Origin: Pseudomonas sp. TH41 | GTDB taxonomy: Bacteria; Pseudomonadota; Gammaproteobacteria; Pseudomonadales; Pseudomonadaceae | Direction: 5' to 3' | Assembly: GCF_016650695.1 (NCBI RefSeq) | Contig: NZ_JAEKFH010000003.1 | Coordinates: forward strand, 950,001 to 1,014,000 | Length of the DNA: 64,000 bases | Shown here: piece by piece, positions 25,355-35,226 of the stretch | How positions within the stretch are numbered: position 1 is the stretch's first letter | Layout: each line of letters opens with the position of its first letter | The notes under the pieces: generated by a model | The model's input: the letters and a program-made list of their open reading frames with translations, nothing else | What the model was told of the DNA's origin: nothing | Database searches by the model: none | Translations under genes and position numbers: made by a program

Positions 25355-26980
25355 ATGCACCGCAGAAATTTGCTCAAAGCATCCATGGCCATTGCGGCTT
25401 ATACCGGTTTGTCGGCCACCGGCCTGCTGGCCGCACGCGCTTGGGCGGGGAATGGCGCGGCGGATGGCGAGGCTCAAGCGTTCGACTTCGAAGCGCTGAA
25501 AATCCAGGCCAAGCAGCTCGCCGGCAATCGCTATCAGGACACCAAGCAAGTGCTGCCGCCGACGCTGGCGACCATGACGCCGCAGAACTTCAACGCGATC
25601 CAGTACGACGGCAATCACTCGCTGTGGAATGAGTTGAACGGTCAGCTGGATGTGCAATTCTTCCACGTCGGTATGGGATTCAAGCAGCCGGTGCGCATGT
25701 ACAGCGTCGATCCGAAGACGCGCCAGGCTCGCGAGGTGCATTTCCGCCCGTCACTGTTCAACTATGAAAAAACCACGGTCGACACCAAACAGCTCACGGG
25801 CGACCTGGGGTTTTCCGGGTTCAAGCTGTTCAAGGCACCGGAGCTGGATAAGCACGACGTGTTGTCCTTTCTCGGCGCCAGCTATTTCCGTGCGGTAGAC
25901 GCCACAGGCCAGTACGGACTGTCGGCGCGCGGTCTGGCGATCGATACCTACGCCAAGAAGCGTGAGGAATTTCCCGACTTCACCAAGTTCTGGTTCGAGA
26001 CGCCGGACAAGGACAGCACCCGCTTCGTGGTCTACGCCCTGCTGGATTCGCCGAGCGCCACTGGCGCGTACCGTTTCGATATCGACTGCCAGGCCAATCA
26101 GGTCGTCATGGGCGTCGATGCCCACATCAATGCACGCACCGCCATCGAACAACTGGGCATCGCGCCGATGACCAGCATGTTCAGTTGCGGCACCCATGAG
26201 CGGCGCATGTGCGACACCATTCACCCGCAAATCCACGACTCGGATCGCCTGGCCATGTGGCGCGGCAACGGCGAATGGATCTGCCGGCCACTGAACAACC
26301 CGGCCACCTTGCAATTCAACGCCTTCGCTGACACCGACCCAAAAGGTTTCGGCCTGGTGCAGACCGATCACGAATTCGTCAGCTATCAGGACACCGTCGA
26401 CTGGTACAGCAAGCGTCCTAGCCTGTGGGTAGAACCGACGACTGCGTGGGGCGAAGGCTCTATCGATTTGTTGGAAATTCCTACAACCGGCGAAACCCTC
26501 GATAACATTGTCGCGTTCTGGACGCCGAAAAAACCGGTCGCGCCCGGTGATTCCCTGAACTATGGCTACAAGCTCTACTGGAGCGCCCTGCCACCGGTCG
26601 GGACGCCGTTGGCGCGGGTCAATGCGACCCGTTCGGGCATGGGCGGTTTCGTCGAAGGCTGGGCACCGGGCGAGCATTACCCGGAAGTCTGGGCTCGTCG
26701 CTTCGCCGTGGACTTCACCGGTGGCGGTCTCGATCGCTTGCCGGAAGGTGCGGCGATCGAGCCGGTGGTCACTTGCTCGAACGGGCAGGTGAAAGATTTC
26801 AACGTGTTGGTGCTCGATGACATCAAGGGTTACCGCATCACGTTTGACTGGTACCCGACCAATGACAGTGTGGCGCCGGTGGAGCTGCGGTTGTTCATTC
26901 GCACCCATGACCGGACGTTGAGTGAGACCTGGTTGTACCAGTACTTCCCGCCGGCGCCGGATAAGCGCAAGTACACCTGA
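25355..26980 (+). CDS. opgD: Periplasmic glucan biosynthesis protein OpgD (MdoD)
   Basis: Shapes the backbone of osmoregulated periplasmic glucans. 541 residues with a Tat signal ([19 protein letters not shown] ... AWAG), the family's known export route. The mature part has the OpgD/OpgG patterns [34 protein letters not shown] and EDTVDWY-like [17 protein letters not shown], and ends with a beta-sandwich domain ([22 protein letters not shown]). ATG 25355 places the twin arginines at residues 3-4. Monocistronic; a REPIN and terminator follow. Confidence 0.94.
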   Translation: MHRRNLLKASMAIAAYTGLSATGLLAARAWAGNGAADGEAQAFDFEALKIQAKQLAGNRYQDTKQVLPPTLATMTPQNFNAIQYDGNHSLWNELNGQLDVQFFHVGMGFKQPVRMYSVDPKTRQAREVHFRPSLFNYEKTTVDTKQLTGDLGFSGFKLFKAPELDKHDVLSFLGASYFRAVDATGQYGLSARGLAIDTYAKKREEFPDFTKFWFETPDKDSTRFVVYALLDSPSATGAYRFDIDCQANQVVMGVDAHINARTAIEQLGIAPMTSMFSCGTHERRMCDTIHPQIHDSDRLAMWRGNGEWICRPLNNPATLQFNAFADTDPKGFGLVQTDHEFVSYQDTVDWYSKRPSLWVEPTTAWGEGSIDLLEIPTTGETLDNIVAFWTPKKPVAPGDSLNYGYKLYWSALPPVGTPLARVNATRSGMGGFVEGWAPGEHYPEVWARRFAVDFTGGGLDRLPEGAAIEPVVTCSNGQVKDFNVLVLDDIKGYRITFDWYPTNDSVAPVELRLFIRTHDRTLSETWLYQYFPPAPDKRKYT

Positions 26981-26988
26981 CGGCAAAA

Positions 26989-27068
26989 TCAAAAGATCGC
27001 AGCCTGCGGCAGCTCCTATATGGGGTCACATACCTTTGTAGGAGCTGCCGCAGGCTGCGATCTTTTGA
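26989..27068. repeat. REPIN, GTAGGAGCTGCCG type
   Basis: Eighty-base inverted repeat eight bases after the opgD stop, with the same arms as the elements at 9977, 33637, 47499 and 54166. Confidence 0.92.
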
Positions 27069-27073
27069 TGTTA

Positions 27074-27110
27074 AAAAGCCCCGATCACATTGACCGGGGC
27101 TTTTTGTTTT
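27074..27110. terminator. Bidirectional intrinsic terminator
   Basis: AAAAAGCCCCG and CGGGGCTTTTTGTTTTT form a GC stem with T-runs on both strands, between the convergent opgD and Old Yellow Enzyme genes. Confidence 0.88.
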
Positions 27111-27121
27111 TACCGCCTCAT

Positions 27122-28228
27122 TCAGTCACGCAAATCCGACTCATGAATCGGCTGATCACGATGCGTCGCCCGCTGATACTGCGCCGGCCAGATCGCCTTG
27201 TGCCCACCCAGATCATCATCGGCATGCAGCGGCCAATACGGATCCCGCAGCAGCTCTCGGGCAAGGAAGATGATGTCCGCCTGACAGGTGCGCAGAATGT
27301 GCTCGGCCTGGGCCGGTTCGGTAATCATTCCTACCGTGCCGGTGGCTATGCCTGACTCCTTGCGCACACGTTCGGCGAAGCGGGTCTGATAACCCGGGCC
27401 TGTAGGAATCTCGGCGTTGGCCGCTGTACCGCCCGACGAGACGTCAATCAGGTCCACACCCAAGTCTTTTAGGCGCCGTGCCAGCTCGACGGTTTCATCG
27501 GGGTTCCAGCCATCTTCTACCCAGTCGGTGGCCGACACCCGCACGAACAACGGCAATTCTTCAGGCCACACCGCGCGCACCGCTTCGGTGACTTGCAGTA
27601 CCAGCCGAATTCGATTCTCGAACGAACCCCCATATTGATCGCGTCGCTGATTACTCAGGGGCGACAGAAACTGGTGCAGCAAATAACCGTGGGCAGCGTG
27701 TATTTCAACCACTTTGAAACCGGCGACCAAGGCCCGTTTTGCCGAGTCGACAAAGGCCTGAATGACCTCGGCGATCTGGCTTTCATCAAGCTGCTTCGGT
27801 GCGGTGTGCTGGGGGTCGAACGCAATCGGCGAAGGACCGACCGGAGTCCAGCCGCCATCTTCCGGCTTGAGGCTACCGTGCTTGCCGAGCCACGGCCGAT
27901 GGGTACTGGCCTTGCGTCCGGCGTGAGCCAGCTGAATGCCGGCGACAGCGCCTTGAGCGGCGATGAAACGGGTGATGCGTTGCAGGGGTTCGATCTGTTC
28001 ATCGTTCCACAAGCCGAGGTCTTCGGCGGTGATGCGTCCATCGGCGGTGACCGCCGTGGCTTCGGTGAACACCAGTCCGGCGCCACCGGCAGCGCGGCTG
28101 CCGAGGTGCACCAGGTGCCAGTCATTGGCCAGCCCATCGACGCAGGAATACTGGCACATCGGTGACACGGCGATGCGGTTGAGCAGGGTCAATTGGCGAA
28201 GGGTATAGGGTTCAAGCAGCAGACTCAT
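27122..28228 (-). CDS. NADH:flavin oxidoreductase, Old Yellow Enzyme family (XenA/YqjM-like)
   Basis: FMN-dependent ene-reductase of 368 residues, a single TIM barrel. The active-site Cys is at residue 25 (VSPMCQYSC), the position used in XenA and YqjM. GIQLAHAGRKAS and EIHAAHGYLLHQFLSPLSNQRRDQYGGSFENR supply the substrate-binding His residues and FMN contacts. It can reduce alpha,beta-unsaturated carbonyls or nitro compounds; the natural substrate is unknown. Likely a monocistronic gene. Confidence 0.9.
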   Translation of the reverse strand: MSLLLEPYTLRQLTLLNRIAVSPMCQYSCVDGLANDWHLVHLGSRAAGGAGLVFTEATAVTADGRITAEDLGLWNDEQIEPLQRITRFIAAQGAVAGIQLAHAGRKASTHRPWLGKHGSLKPEDGGWTPVGPSPIAFDPQHTAPKQLDESQIAEVIQAFVDSAKRALVAGFKVVEIHAAHGYLLHQFLSPLSNQRRDQYGGSFENRIRLVLQVTEAVRAVWPEELPLFVRVSATDWVEDGWNPDETVELARRLKDLGVDLIDVSSGGTAANAEIPTGPGYQTRFAERVRKESGIATGTVGMITEPAQAEHILRTCQADIIFLARELLRDPYWPLHADDDLGGHKAIWPAQYQRATHRDQPIHESDLRD

Positions 28229-28417
28229 GGGGCACCTCTCGAATCAGTGGGCAGGCTCCAGGGTTCTGTTTGAAAAGTCGACGAGTGACAGGAAAATGGT
28301 GCAGCACCCGCCCCCGCGGGCAAAAAAATAAGACAAGACGTCACAAGGATTATCAAGCAGTGCTTAGAGCCTAGTCGACAACGGGCATGAGTGGGGGGTT
28401 CAAGAAAAGATCGCACC

Positions 28418-28448
28418 TGTAGGAGCTGCCGAAGGCTGCGATCTTTTG
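28418..28448. repeat. Single REP (GTAGGAGCTGCCG type)
   Basis: One arm only, 'tgtaggagctgccgaaggct' then 'gcgatcttttg', just downstream of the recJ stop. No inverted partner is nearby. Confidence 0.85.
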
Positions 28449-28452
28449 GGGC

Positions 28453-30162
28453 TCAACGCGGTTCGATGTGGGCAATCATCAACTGCACGGTCTCGTTCCC
28501 TCGAAACTCGTTGAGGTCGAGCTTGTAGGCCAATTCCACCCACCTGATGGTCGGGTTCGGCCAGATATCACGGTCGATGCCAAAGGCAATGCCGTCGAGT
28601 TTGACCGAGCCACATTCACTTTTGAGCACCACTTTAAGGTGCCGCTCACCGACGACACGCTGCTCGACCAACTGAAACACGCCATGGAACAACGGCTCCG
28701 GAAAGTGCTGCCCCCAAGGTCCGGCATGGCGCAACGCGCGGGCCAGTTCCAGGTGAAACTCCTCGACCGCCAGGGTGCCGTCCGACAGCAAGCGCCCGGT
28801 CAGGTCCTCTTCGCGCAATTGCCTACGCACCTCAGCGTCAAAGGCTTCGGCGAACAACGGAAAATTCGCTTCGGGCAACGTCAAGCCGGCCGCCATGGCA
28901 TGACCGCCGTACTTGCTGATCAGGTTGGGATGCTGTGCCGCCACGACGCTCAAGGCGTCGCGAATGTGGAAGCCCTGAACCGAACGTCCCGAGCCCTTGA
29001 GCATGCCATCGCCCGCATCGGCAAAGGCAATCGTCGGACGGAAATAGCGCTCTTTCATACGCGAGGCGAGGATGCCGATGACACCCTGGTGCCACTCCGG
29101 ATCAAACAGGCACAGGCCGAACGGCATCGATTCGACCGGCAAGTCCTTGAGCTGAGCCAGCGCCTCACGCTGCATGCCCTGCTCGATGGATTTGCGGTCC
29201 TGGTTCATGCCGTCGAGCTGGACCGCCATTTCCCGCGCCATACCGGCATCGTCGGTGAGCAGGCATTCGATGCCCAGGCTCATGTCATCCAGCCTTCCTG
29301 CCGCGTTAAGGCGTGGGCCGACGATAAATCCCAGATCGGTGGAGGTGATGCGCGCAGACTCACGTTTGGCCACTTCGAGGATCGCCTTGATCCCCGGCCG
29401 CGCACGTCCGGCACGAATCCGCTCAAGTCCCTGGTGCACCAGAATCCGGTTGTTGGCATCCAGCGGCACCACGTCGGCGACGCTGCCCAGGGCCACAAGG
29501 TCCAGTAACTCGCCGATGTTCGGCTGAGGCTGGCTCTCGTACCAGCCCAGAGCGCGCAAGCGCGCACGCAGGGCCATCAGCACATAGAAAATCACCCCGA
29601 CGCCGGCCAACGCCTTGCTCGGGAAGTCGCACCCCGGCTGGTTCGGATTGACGATGGCATCGGCCAACGGCAGTTCATCGCCGGGCAAGTGGTGGTCGGT
29701 GACCAATACCTGGAGCCCGGCCTTTTTCGCCGCCGCCACGCCCTCGACACTGGAAATACCATTGTCCACGGTAATCAGCAGCTGGGGTTGACGTTCCAGC
29801 GCCACCGCCACGATTTCCGGCGTCAGGCCGTAGCCATACTCGAATCGGTTTGGCACCAGGTAGTCGACGTGCGCCGCCCCCAGCAGACGCAAGCCCAACA
29901 CGCCCACGGTACTGGCGGTCGCGCCATCGGCGTCGAAGTCGCCAACGATCAGAATCCGCTGCCGTTGTTCGAGCGCCGTCACCAGCAAATCCACGGCAGC
30001 ATTGATGCCTTTGAGTTGCTGGAACGGAATCAGCCGCGCCAGGCTCTTGTCCAGTTCAGCCTCGGACAGCACGCCCCGCGCCGCGTACAGACGGGTCAGC
30101 AGCGGCGGCAGATCACCGAGGAATGGCAGGGTGTCGGGCAACAGGCGAGGTTCGATGCGCAT
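28453..30162 (-). CDS. recJ: Single-stranded-DNA exonuclease RecJ
   Basis: 5'-3' ssDNA exonuclease of RecF-pathway recombination and mismatch repair. 569 residues. The DHH phosphoesterase core shows VGDFDADGATAS, VTDHHLPG and a DHHA1 part with GGHAMAAGLTL; an OB-like C-terminal domain follows. The open frame runs much further upstream, but ATG 30162 gives the family length and start (MRIEPRLLPDTLP). It lies upstream of prfB in many gammaproteobacteria; here the two are separated by about 27 kb. Confidence 0.94.
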   Translation of the reverse strand: MRIEPRLLPDTLPFLGDLPPLLTRLYAARGVLSEAELDKSLARLIPFQQLKGINAAVDLLVTALEQRQRILIVGDFDADGATASTVGVLGLRLLGAAHVDYLVPNRFEYGYGLTPEIVAVALERQPQLLITVDNGISSVEGVAAAKKAGLQVLVTDHHLPGDELPLADAIVNPNQPGCDFPSKALAGVGVIFYVLMALRARLRALGWYESQPQPNIGELLDLVALGSVADVVPLDANNRILVHQGLERIRAGRARPGIKAILEVAKRESARITSTDLGFIVGPRLNAAGRLDDMSLGIECLLTDDAGMAREMAVQLDGMNQDRKSIEQGMQREALAQLKDLPVESMPFGLCLFDPEWHQGVIGILASRMKERYFRPTIAFADAGDGMLKGSGRSVQGFHIRDALSVVAAQHPNLISKYGGHAMAAGLTLPEANFPLFAEAFDAEVRRQLREEDLTGRLLSDGTLAVEEFHLELARALRHAGPWGQHFPEPLFHGVFQLVEQRVVGERHLKVVLKSECGSVKLDGIAFGIDRDIWPNPTIRWVELAYKLDLNEFRGNETVQLMIAHIEPR

Positions 30163-30227
30163 GGGGTGACAGGTGCTTCTCTTGAATACGTAGGATAAAA
30201 CCGGAAAACGCGAACGATCGGCGAAAA

Positions 30228-30770
30228 TCAGCCGCGTTCGCCGCTCAGCCACTGCAACTGGACTTCGTGTTGACCACGGTCGTCGGTGACGAAGATTGTC
30301 CCTTCGCTGATCATCACGTCCCACTTGATAACGCGGGGCATGTCCTTGGCCAGGGTTTCCAGGATTTCCTGCGGCACGGCAGCGATGTGCACGTTTTTCA
30401 GGTTTTTGATCGCCGGAATCACTTTGGTTTCCCAGACGCGCAGGCTGCCGTAGGCCAGCAAGCTGGTGCGCTCGGTGCGGCGGGAGCACCAGGTCAGGCG
30501 ATCAGCGTCTGGCTGACCGACTTCAATCCAGTGCAGAACACGGTCATCCAGGCTCTTTTCCCACAGAGCGGGCTCATCCACGTCTGACAGACCGCGACCA
30601 AACGACAGCTGCTCGTTGTACCAGAACGCGTAGGCCAGGAGCCGCACGGTCATGCGCTCTTCGGTTTCCGAAGGGTGACGGGCAATGGTCTGCTTCACTG
30701 TCTCGTAAACACTGCGGTCGAGGTCGGTGAGGTTCAGTTCAAACTTGTAGGTCGTGGACGGCTGGGCCAT
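30228..30770 (-). CDS. yaeQ: YaeQ family protein
   Basis: 180 residues matching YaeQ (YKFELNLTDLDRSVYETVKQTIARHPSETEERMTVRLLAYAFWY). The fold is a variant of the PD-(D/E)xK nuclease fold; the biochemical role is unclear, with early reports of effects on haemolysin transcription. ATG 30770 was chosen as the family start over an upstream in-frame ATG. It is 65 bp upstream of recJ and probably co-transcribed. Confidence 0.92.
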   Translation of the reverse strand: MAQPSTTYKFELNLTDLDRSVYETVKQTIARHPSETEERMTVRLLAYAFWYNEQLSFGRGLSDVDEPALWEKSLDDRVLHWIEVGQPDADRLTWCSRRTERTSLLAYGSLRVWETKVIPAIKNLKNVHIAAVPQEILETLAKDMPRVIKWDVMISEGTIFVTDDRGQHEVQLQWLSGERG

Positions 30771-30917
30771 GAACGGGCTTCTTGATACGAGGAAAGGCGG
30801 CAAGTCTAACCGATGCGGTAGGCAATCAACGAATTGAAGGCGATCAACCTTGGTCGACTGACGTTCGGCTATGTTAAAACGCTCTATCAGCTCAGCCTTC
30901 GTCCTACAGGATCCAGC

Positions 30918-32117
30918 ATGCCGCTCACCGGAAAACCGCTCTCAGGTCTGAAAGTCATTGAATTGGGTACGTTGATTGCCGGCCCGTTTGCCTCACGCAT
31001 TTGCGGCGAATTCGGCGCCGAAGTGATCAAGATCGAATCCCCGGACGGCGGTGATCCGTTGCGCAAATGGCGCAAACTGTATGAAGGCACCTCGCTGTGG
31101 TGGTTCGTCCAGGCGCGCAACAAGAAGTCCCTGACCCTGAACCTCAAACACCCGGACGGCCTGGCAATCCTGAAAAAACTGCTCGGCGAAGCGGACATCC
31201 TGATCGAGAATTTTCGCCCCGGCGTGCTGGAAAAGCTCGGGCTTGGCTGGGACGTCTTGCACGCACTGAACCCGAAACTGGTGATGGTGCGACTCTCGGG
31301 CTTCGGCCAGACCGGGCCGATGAAAGATCAGCCTGGGTTTGGCGCGGTCGGGGAGTCCATGGGCGGCTTGCGTTACATCACCGGCTTCGAAGACCGTCCG
31401 CCGGTGCGCACCGGGATTTCCATCGGCGACTCGATTGCCGCGCTCTGGGGCGTGATCGGGGCGTTGATGGCTCTGCGTCATCGCGAGGTCAACGGTGGCC
31501 AGGGGCAAGTGGTGGACGTGGCGTTGTATGAAGCGATCTTCGCCATGATGGAAAGCATGGTTCCGGAGTTCGACGTCTTCGGTTTCATCCGCGAACGGAC
31601 TGGCAACATCATGCCGGGCATCACGCCCTCTTCGATCCACACCAGCGCCGACGGCAAACATGTGCAGATCGGCGCCAATGGCGATGCGATCTTCAAGCGC
31701 TTCATGCTGATCATCGGGCGCGAAGACCTGGCCAACGATCCGGTACTGGCCAGCAACGATGGCCGCGATACCCGTCGCGACGAGATTTACGGCGTCATCG
31801 ATCGCTGGGCCAACTCGCTGCCGCTGGACACGATCATTGAACAGCTGAATCAGGCCGACGTGCCGGCCAGCCGGATCTTCAGCGCGGAAGACATGTTCAA
31901 CGATCCGCAGTATCTGGCTCGGGAAATGTTCCTGAAGGCCAAATTGCCGGACGGCAAAGACTTCAAGATGCCAGGCATTGTGCCGAAACTATCAGAGACA
32001 CCGGGCACATCGGAATGGGTCGGACCGCAACTGGGCGAACACAATGCGCAGGTACTTCACGATCTTGGCTATGACAAGGGACAGATCGCAAAGCTGCGTG
32101 AAGACGGGGCCATCTAA
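30918..32117 (+). CDS. CaiB/BaiF (class III) CoA transferase
   Basis: Moves CoA between carboxylic acids. 399 residues. The N-terminal Rossmann part reads LSGLKVIELGTLIAGPFASRICGEFGAEVIKIE, a strong family signature. D171 in SIGDSIAALWG lies where formyl-CoA transferase has its catalytic Asp169. The substrate pair is not predictable from the sequence. The start is ATG 30918. Its end overlaps the next gene by about 20 bases. Confidence 0.9.
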   Translation: MPLTGKPLSGLKVIELGTLIAGPFASRICGEFGAEVIKIESPDGGDPLRKWRKLYEGTSLWWFVQARNKKSLTLNLKHPDGLAILKKLLGEADILIENFRPGVLEKLGLGWDVLHALNPKLVMVRLSGFGQTGPMKDQPGFGAVGESMGGLRYITGFEDRPPVRTGISIGDSIAALWGVIGALMALRHREVNGGQGQVVDVALYEAIFAMMESMVPEFDVFGFIRERTGNIMPGITPSSIHTSADGKHVQIGANGDAIFKRFMLIIGREDLANDPVLASNDGRDTRRDEIYGVIDRWANSLPLDTIIEQLNQADVPASRIFSAEDMFNDPQYLAREMFLKAKLPDGKDFKMPGIVPKLSETPGTSEWVGPQLGEHNAQVLHDLGYDKGQIAKLREDGAI

Positions 32118-33024
32118 GCTGAAACGGCTGCTGTCATCAGCGCTCTATCACACTCGCAACTGGCGTGCAGTCGCGGCTTTCGCGCTATTGGCCGGATTGA
32201 CCACAGCCGTTTCGGCGCAGCCCAAAGACACCTTGATCTGGTTATTGCGCGACCTGCCGCCCACGATGATTTTCGAAGGGCCGAAAAAAGGTCAGGGTGT
32301 CATCGATCAAATGTTGCCGCTGCTGATCGCCGGTATGCCGCAATACAACCACACCCTGATGCGGGTCAACCGCGCCCGCGGCATGCAGATGCTCCACGAA
32401 GCGTCGTTCACGTGCGACCCCTCCCTGGTCTGGACCAAGGAGCGGGAACAATGGATTGCGTTCTCGATTCCAGCCTTTCGTGCCGTGAGTAATGGCTTGG
32501 TGATCCGCCAGGAAAATCGATCGCTTCTGGAACCCTTCCTGATCGACAGCGAAGTCGATCTGGCGGCGCTGCTGGCGAGCGGCGGGAAGAAAGTTGGCGT
32601 GGTCGCCGAGCGCAGTTACGGGCAGCTTCTCGACGCCCTGCTGCGACAGGCTCCACCCGGCGCCTTGACGCCCCACTACGGCAACGACGCCCTCGGCAGT
32701 CTGTTGCAGATGCAACGCTTGGGTCGTTTGCAGGTGGTATTGGGTTATTGGCCAGAGATCCGCTATCAGGCCCAACAGAAAAACATCAGCGACGAGCAAC
32801 TGGTGTTCTATCCGGTCAAGGGCACGGGCCCCTACCTGTCCGGGCATATCGGCTGTTCCAATACCGGCCAAGGTCGACAGGCGATCAGCGAGATCAACCA
32901 GCTATTGCGCACCATGCCCCATGAGCGACTGGATCGGCTGTATGCCGACTGGCTCGATCCACCAAGGCGCAGCGACTACCTGGAAGCCGCCAAGGCTTTT
33001 TTTGAGCATCAGGCCAAGCAGTGA
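32098..33024 (+). CDS. Periplasmic substrate-binding-like protein (TIGR02285 type)
   Basis: About 308 residues with a cleavable signal (AVAAFALLAGLTTAVSA). The mature part resembles bacterial extracellular solute-binding domain 3 proteins of the TIGR02285 group (DTLIWLLRDLPPTMIFEGPKKGQGVID ... RGMQMLHEASFTCDPSLVWT). The ligand is unknown and no transporter genes are adjacent. The start is uncertain: GTG 32098 or ATG 32071, both inside the CoA transferase gene; neither has a strong ribosome site. Confidence 0.75.
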   Translation: MKTGPSKLKRLLSSALYHTRNWRAVAAFALLAGLTTAVSAQPKDTLIWLLRDLPPTMIFEGPKKGQGVIDQMLPLLIAGMPQYNHTLMRVNRARGMQMLHEASFTCDPSLVWTKEREQWIAFSIPAFRAVSNGLVIRQENRSLLEPFLIDSEVDLAALLASGGKKVGVVAERSYGQLLDALLRQAPPGALTPHYGNDALGSLLQMQRLGRLQVVLGYWPEIRYQAQQKNISDEQLVFYPVKGTGPYLSGHIGCSNTGQGRQAISEINQLLRTMPHERLDRLYADWLDPPRRSDYLEAAKAFFEHQAKQ

Positions 33025-33044
33025 CAAATCGCGGACAAAAGAAA

Positions 33045-33072
33045 CCCCGAGAAGTGGGGAGACGACTCGGGG
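33045..33072 (+). terminator. Stem-loop after the TIGR02285-type gene
   Basis: CCCCGAG and CTCGGGG pair around a 14-base loop, about 20 bases after the stop. There is no T-run, so confidence is limited. Confidence 0.4.
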
Positions 33073-33193
33073 TCAAACGTGGCCTACATAAAGACCAGTA
33101 GCAACAAGCTACAAACATCGGAGCACAATGCTTGATCCTGCTGTTACATGTTCTGACTGACCTTGGCGCAGGAAGGTTCCCACAGAAAAAAAT

Positions 33194-33481
33194 TCAATTT
33201 CGACTGGCCAGGATCTTGTCCTGAGCGGCATTGCGCAATGCCGCGATAACGCAGGGCTCCAGACGTCCTTCGGCGATCAGCACGTCACGGTGCAAACCGT
33301 CGACCACATCCGTCAGCAGGCGTTTATCCGCCAACTGGGCTTGATTGAACGCATGCTCGACGACGATTGCGCCGGCCGCGTTCTTCAGTGTCACCAGGCA
33401 TTCGCCATGGGTTCCCGACGGGGTCAATGTCACCTGATACGGGCTCAGAGCCTCACCGAGCAATAGACTGATACTTTCCAT
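33194..33481 (-). CDS. DUF3509 protein
   Basis: 95 residues matching the small DUF3509 family found in pseudomonads (SPYQVTLTPSGTHGECLVTL then RLEPCVIAALRN). Function unknown. ATG 33481 was preferred over GTG 33493 four codons upstream. It is a single gene pointing away from the TIGR02285-type gene. Confidence 0.8.
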   Translation of the reverse strand: MESISLLLGEALSPYQVTLTPSGTHGECLVTLKNAAGAIVVEHAFNQAQLADKRLLTDVVDGLHRDVLIAEGRLEPCVIAALRNAAQDKILASRN

Positions 33482-33636
33482 CTCGATCACCACTCAATAG
33501 TCCGAAAACAAAATGCCTGGGGCATGTCTACCTTAAATGACCGCTGGCCCGAGAAGAAAGTTCTGATTACCGAGTGCGAGTGAACCGGCGTCTTCGGTTG
33601 TTTGAGCATGCACGGTAAAGATGACAGGGAAAAAAC

Positions 33637-33713
33637 AAAAAGATCGCAGCCTGCGGCAGCTCCTACAGGGGAATGCATACCCTGTAGGAGCTGCCGCAGG
33701 CTGCGATCTTTTG
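33637..33713. repeat. REPIN, GTAGGAGCTGCCG type
   Basis: Near-perfect inverted repeat between the DUF3509 gene and thrC, loop 'ggggaatgcataccc'. Confidence 0.92.
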
Positions 33714-33752
33714 ATCTAGCCGCGAAGCCCGTCAGAAGACGGGCTTTACCAC

Positions 33753-35162
33753 TTACAAAGGTTTACCACGATTGCCGTGCTGACTGACGAAGGCCTGTAC
33801 GGCTTTCAGGTCATTCGGCAAAACGGTGCAACGCTCATCCCGCTCAAACAAATCAGCAAGGTGCACCGGCAATTCCAGCGCTTTACCCACACCGGCCTTC
33901 TCCACCGCATCCGGGAATTTGACCGGATGAGCGGTGCCCAGGATCACCATAGGAATATCCAGGCTACGACGGCATTCGCGCGCTGCCTTCACACCGATGG
34001 CGGTATGCGGGTCCAGCAACTCGCCGGTTTGCTCGTAGACTTCGGCGATGGTTTCGCAGGTTTGTGCGTCATCCACGGCCAGGGAATCAAACAGCTTGCG
34101 GGCTTCGGTCCAGCGCTCTTGTTCGACGCTGAAACCGCCACCCTGCTTGAAGCTGTCCATCAAACCGGCAATCGCCGCGCCGTTGCGACCGTGCAGGTCG
34201 AACAGCAGACGTTCGAAGTTCGACGAGACCATGATGTCCATCGACGGCGACAGGGTCGCGTGCAGGGTTTCCTTGACGTACTGGTTGCCGCTCATGAAGC
34301 GGTGCAGGATGTCGTTGCGGTTGGTGGCGACGATCAACTGGTTGATCGGCAAGCCCATGTTGCGTGCCAGGTAACCGGCGAAGATATCGCCGAAGTTGCC
34401 GGTTGGCACCGAGAACGATACCGAACGTGCCGGGCCGCCCAACTGCAGCGCTGCGTGGAAGTAGTAAACGATCTGGGCCATGATCCGCGCCCAGTTGATC
34501 GAGTTCACCGCGACCAGACGCGTGCCTTTGAGGAAGCTCTGGTCGGCGAAGCTCGCCTTGACCATTTCCTGGCAGTCATCGAAGTTGCCTTCGATGGCGA
34601 TGTTGTGGATGTTCTCGCCGAAGATCGTGGTCATCTGGCGACGCTGCACCTCGGACACACGGTTGTGCGGGTGCAGGATGAAGATGTCGACGTTTTCACA
34701 GTGCTTGCAGCCTTCGATGGCGGCCGAACCGGTGTCGCCGGAGGTGGCACCGACGATCACTACGCGTTCACCGCGTTTTTCCAGCACGTAATCGAGCAGG
34801 CGACCGAGCAGTTGCAGGGCAAAGTCCTTGAACGCCAGGGTCGGGCCATGGAACAGCTCCAGCACCCATTCATTGCCATTCAGCTGGCGCAACGGTGCCA
34901 CGGCGTTGTGGGAAAACACGCCATAAGTCTCATCCAGAATCTTTTTGAAATCGGCATCCGGGATGCTGCCGGTGACGAACGGGCGCATGACCCGGAAGGC
35001 CAGCTCGTGATACGGCAGGCCGGCCCAGGAAGCGATTTCTTCCTGGGTGAAACGTGGCAGGTTTTCCGGGACGTACAAACCGCCGTCAGTGGCCAGACCG
35101 GCCAGCAGGACGTCTTCGAAGTTCAGGGCCGGTGCCTGGCCGCGGGTACTGATATAACGCAT
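33753..35162 (-). CDS. thrC: Threonine synthase
   Basis: PLP enzyme that turns O-phosphohomoserine into threonine. 469 residues. The N-terminus RYISTRGQAPALNFEDVLLAGLATDGGLYVPE and the PLP lysine region GPTLAFKDFALQLLG mark the long (yeast/E. coli type) threonine synthase group; the phosphate-binding loop is ATSGDTGSAAIEG. ATG 35162 is eight bases after GGAG. It follows hom with a 64-bp gap, together encoding two steps of threonine synthesis. Confidence 0.95.
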   Translation of the reverse strand: MRYISTRGQAPALNFEDVLLAGLATDGGLYVPENLPRFTQEEIASWAGLPYHELAFRVMRPFVTGSIPDADFKKILDETYGVFSHNAVAPLRQLNGNEWVLELFHGPTLAFKDFALQLLGRLLDYVLEKRGERVVIVGATSGDTGSAAIEGCKHCENVDIFILHPHNRVSEVQRRQMTTIFGENIHNIAIEGNFDDCQEMVKASFADQSFLKGTRLVAVNSINWARIMAQIVYYFHAALQLGGPARSVSFSVPTGNFGDIFAGYLARNMGLPINQLIVATNRNDILHRFMSGNQYVKETLHATLSPSMDIMVSSNFERLLFDLHGRNGAAIAGLMDSFKQGGGFSVEQERWTEARKLFDSLAVDDAQTCETIAEVYEQTGELLDPHTAIGVKAARECRRSLDIPMVILGTAHPVKFPDAVEKAGVGKALELPVHLADLFERDERCTVLPNDLKAVQAFVSQHGNRGKPL

Positions 35163-35192
35163 GACTGGCTCCAATAGACAGTGTTCGCAAAC

Positions 35193-35214
35193 CCGGGCCC
35201 GTACGCGGGCCCGG
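35193..35214. other. Perfect GC palindrome between hom and thrC
   Basis: CCGGGCCCG and CGGGCCCGG pair across a four-base loop in the hom-thrC gap. There is no T-run on either side, so read-through is expected; it could tune the hom/thrC ratio or stabilise the processed mRNA (inference). Confidence 0.5.
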
Positions 35215-35226
35215 TGAACGATCGGC

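Noticed and set aside
28225..28416. 63-codon minus-strand frame upstream of the Old Yellow Enzyme gene
   Set aside because: No ribosome site, no motif, and it occupies the likely promoter region of the oxidoreductase gene.
28453..30489. RecJ with a 109-residue N-terminal extension
   Set aside because: The extra part is Arg/Pro-rich, runs into the yaeQ gene and is unlike RecJ; ATG 30162 gives the family length.
33487..33678. 63-codon minus-strand frame near the DUF3509 gene
   Set aside because: Its first third is translated REPIN sequence, so it is a by-product of the repeat.
33726..33748. AAGCCCGTC/GACGGGCTT hairpin as a thrC terminator
   Set aside because: The stem is real but the minus strand has no T-run after it (it continues CGCGGC); too weak to call as a terminator.
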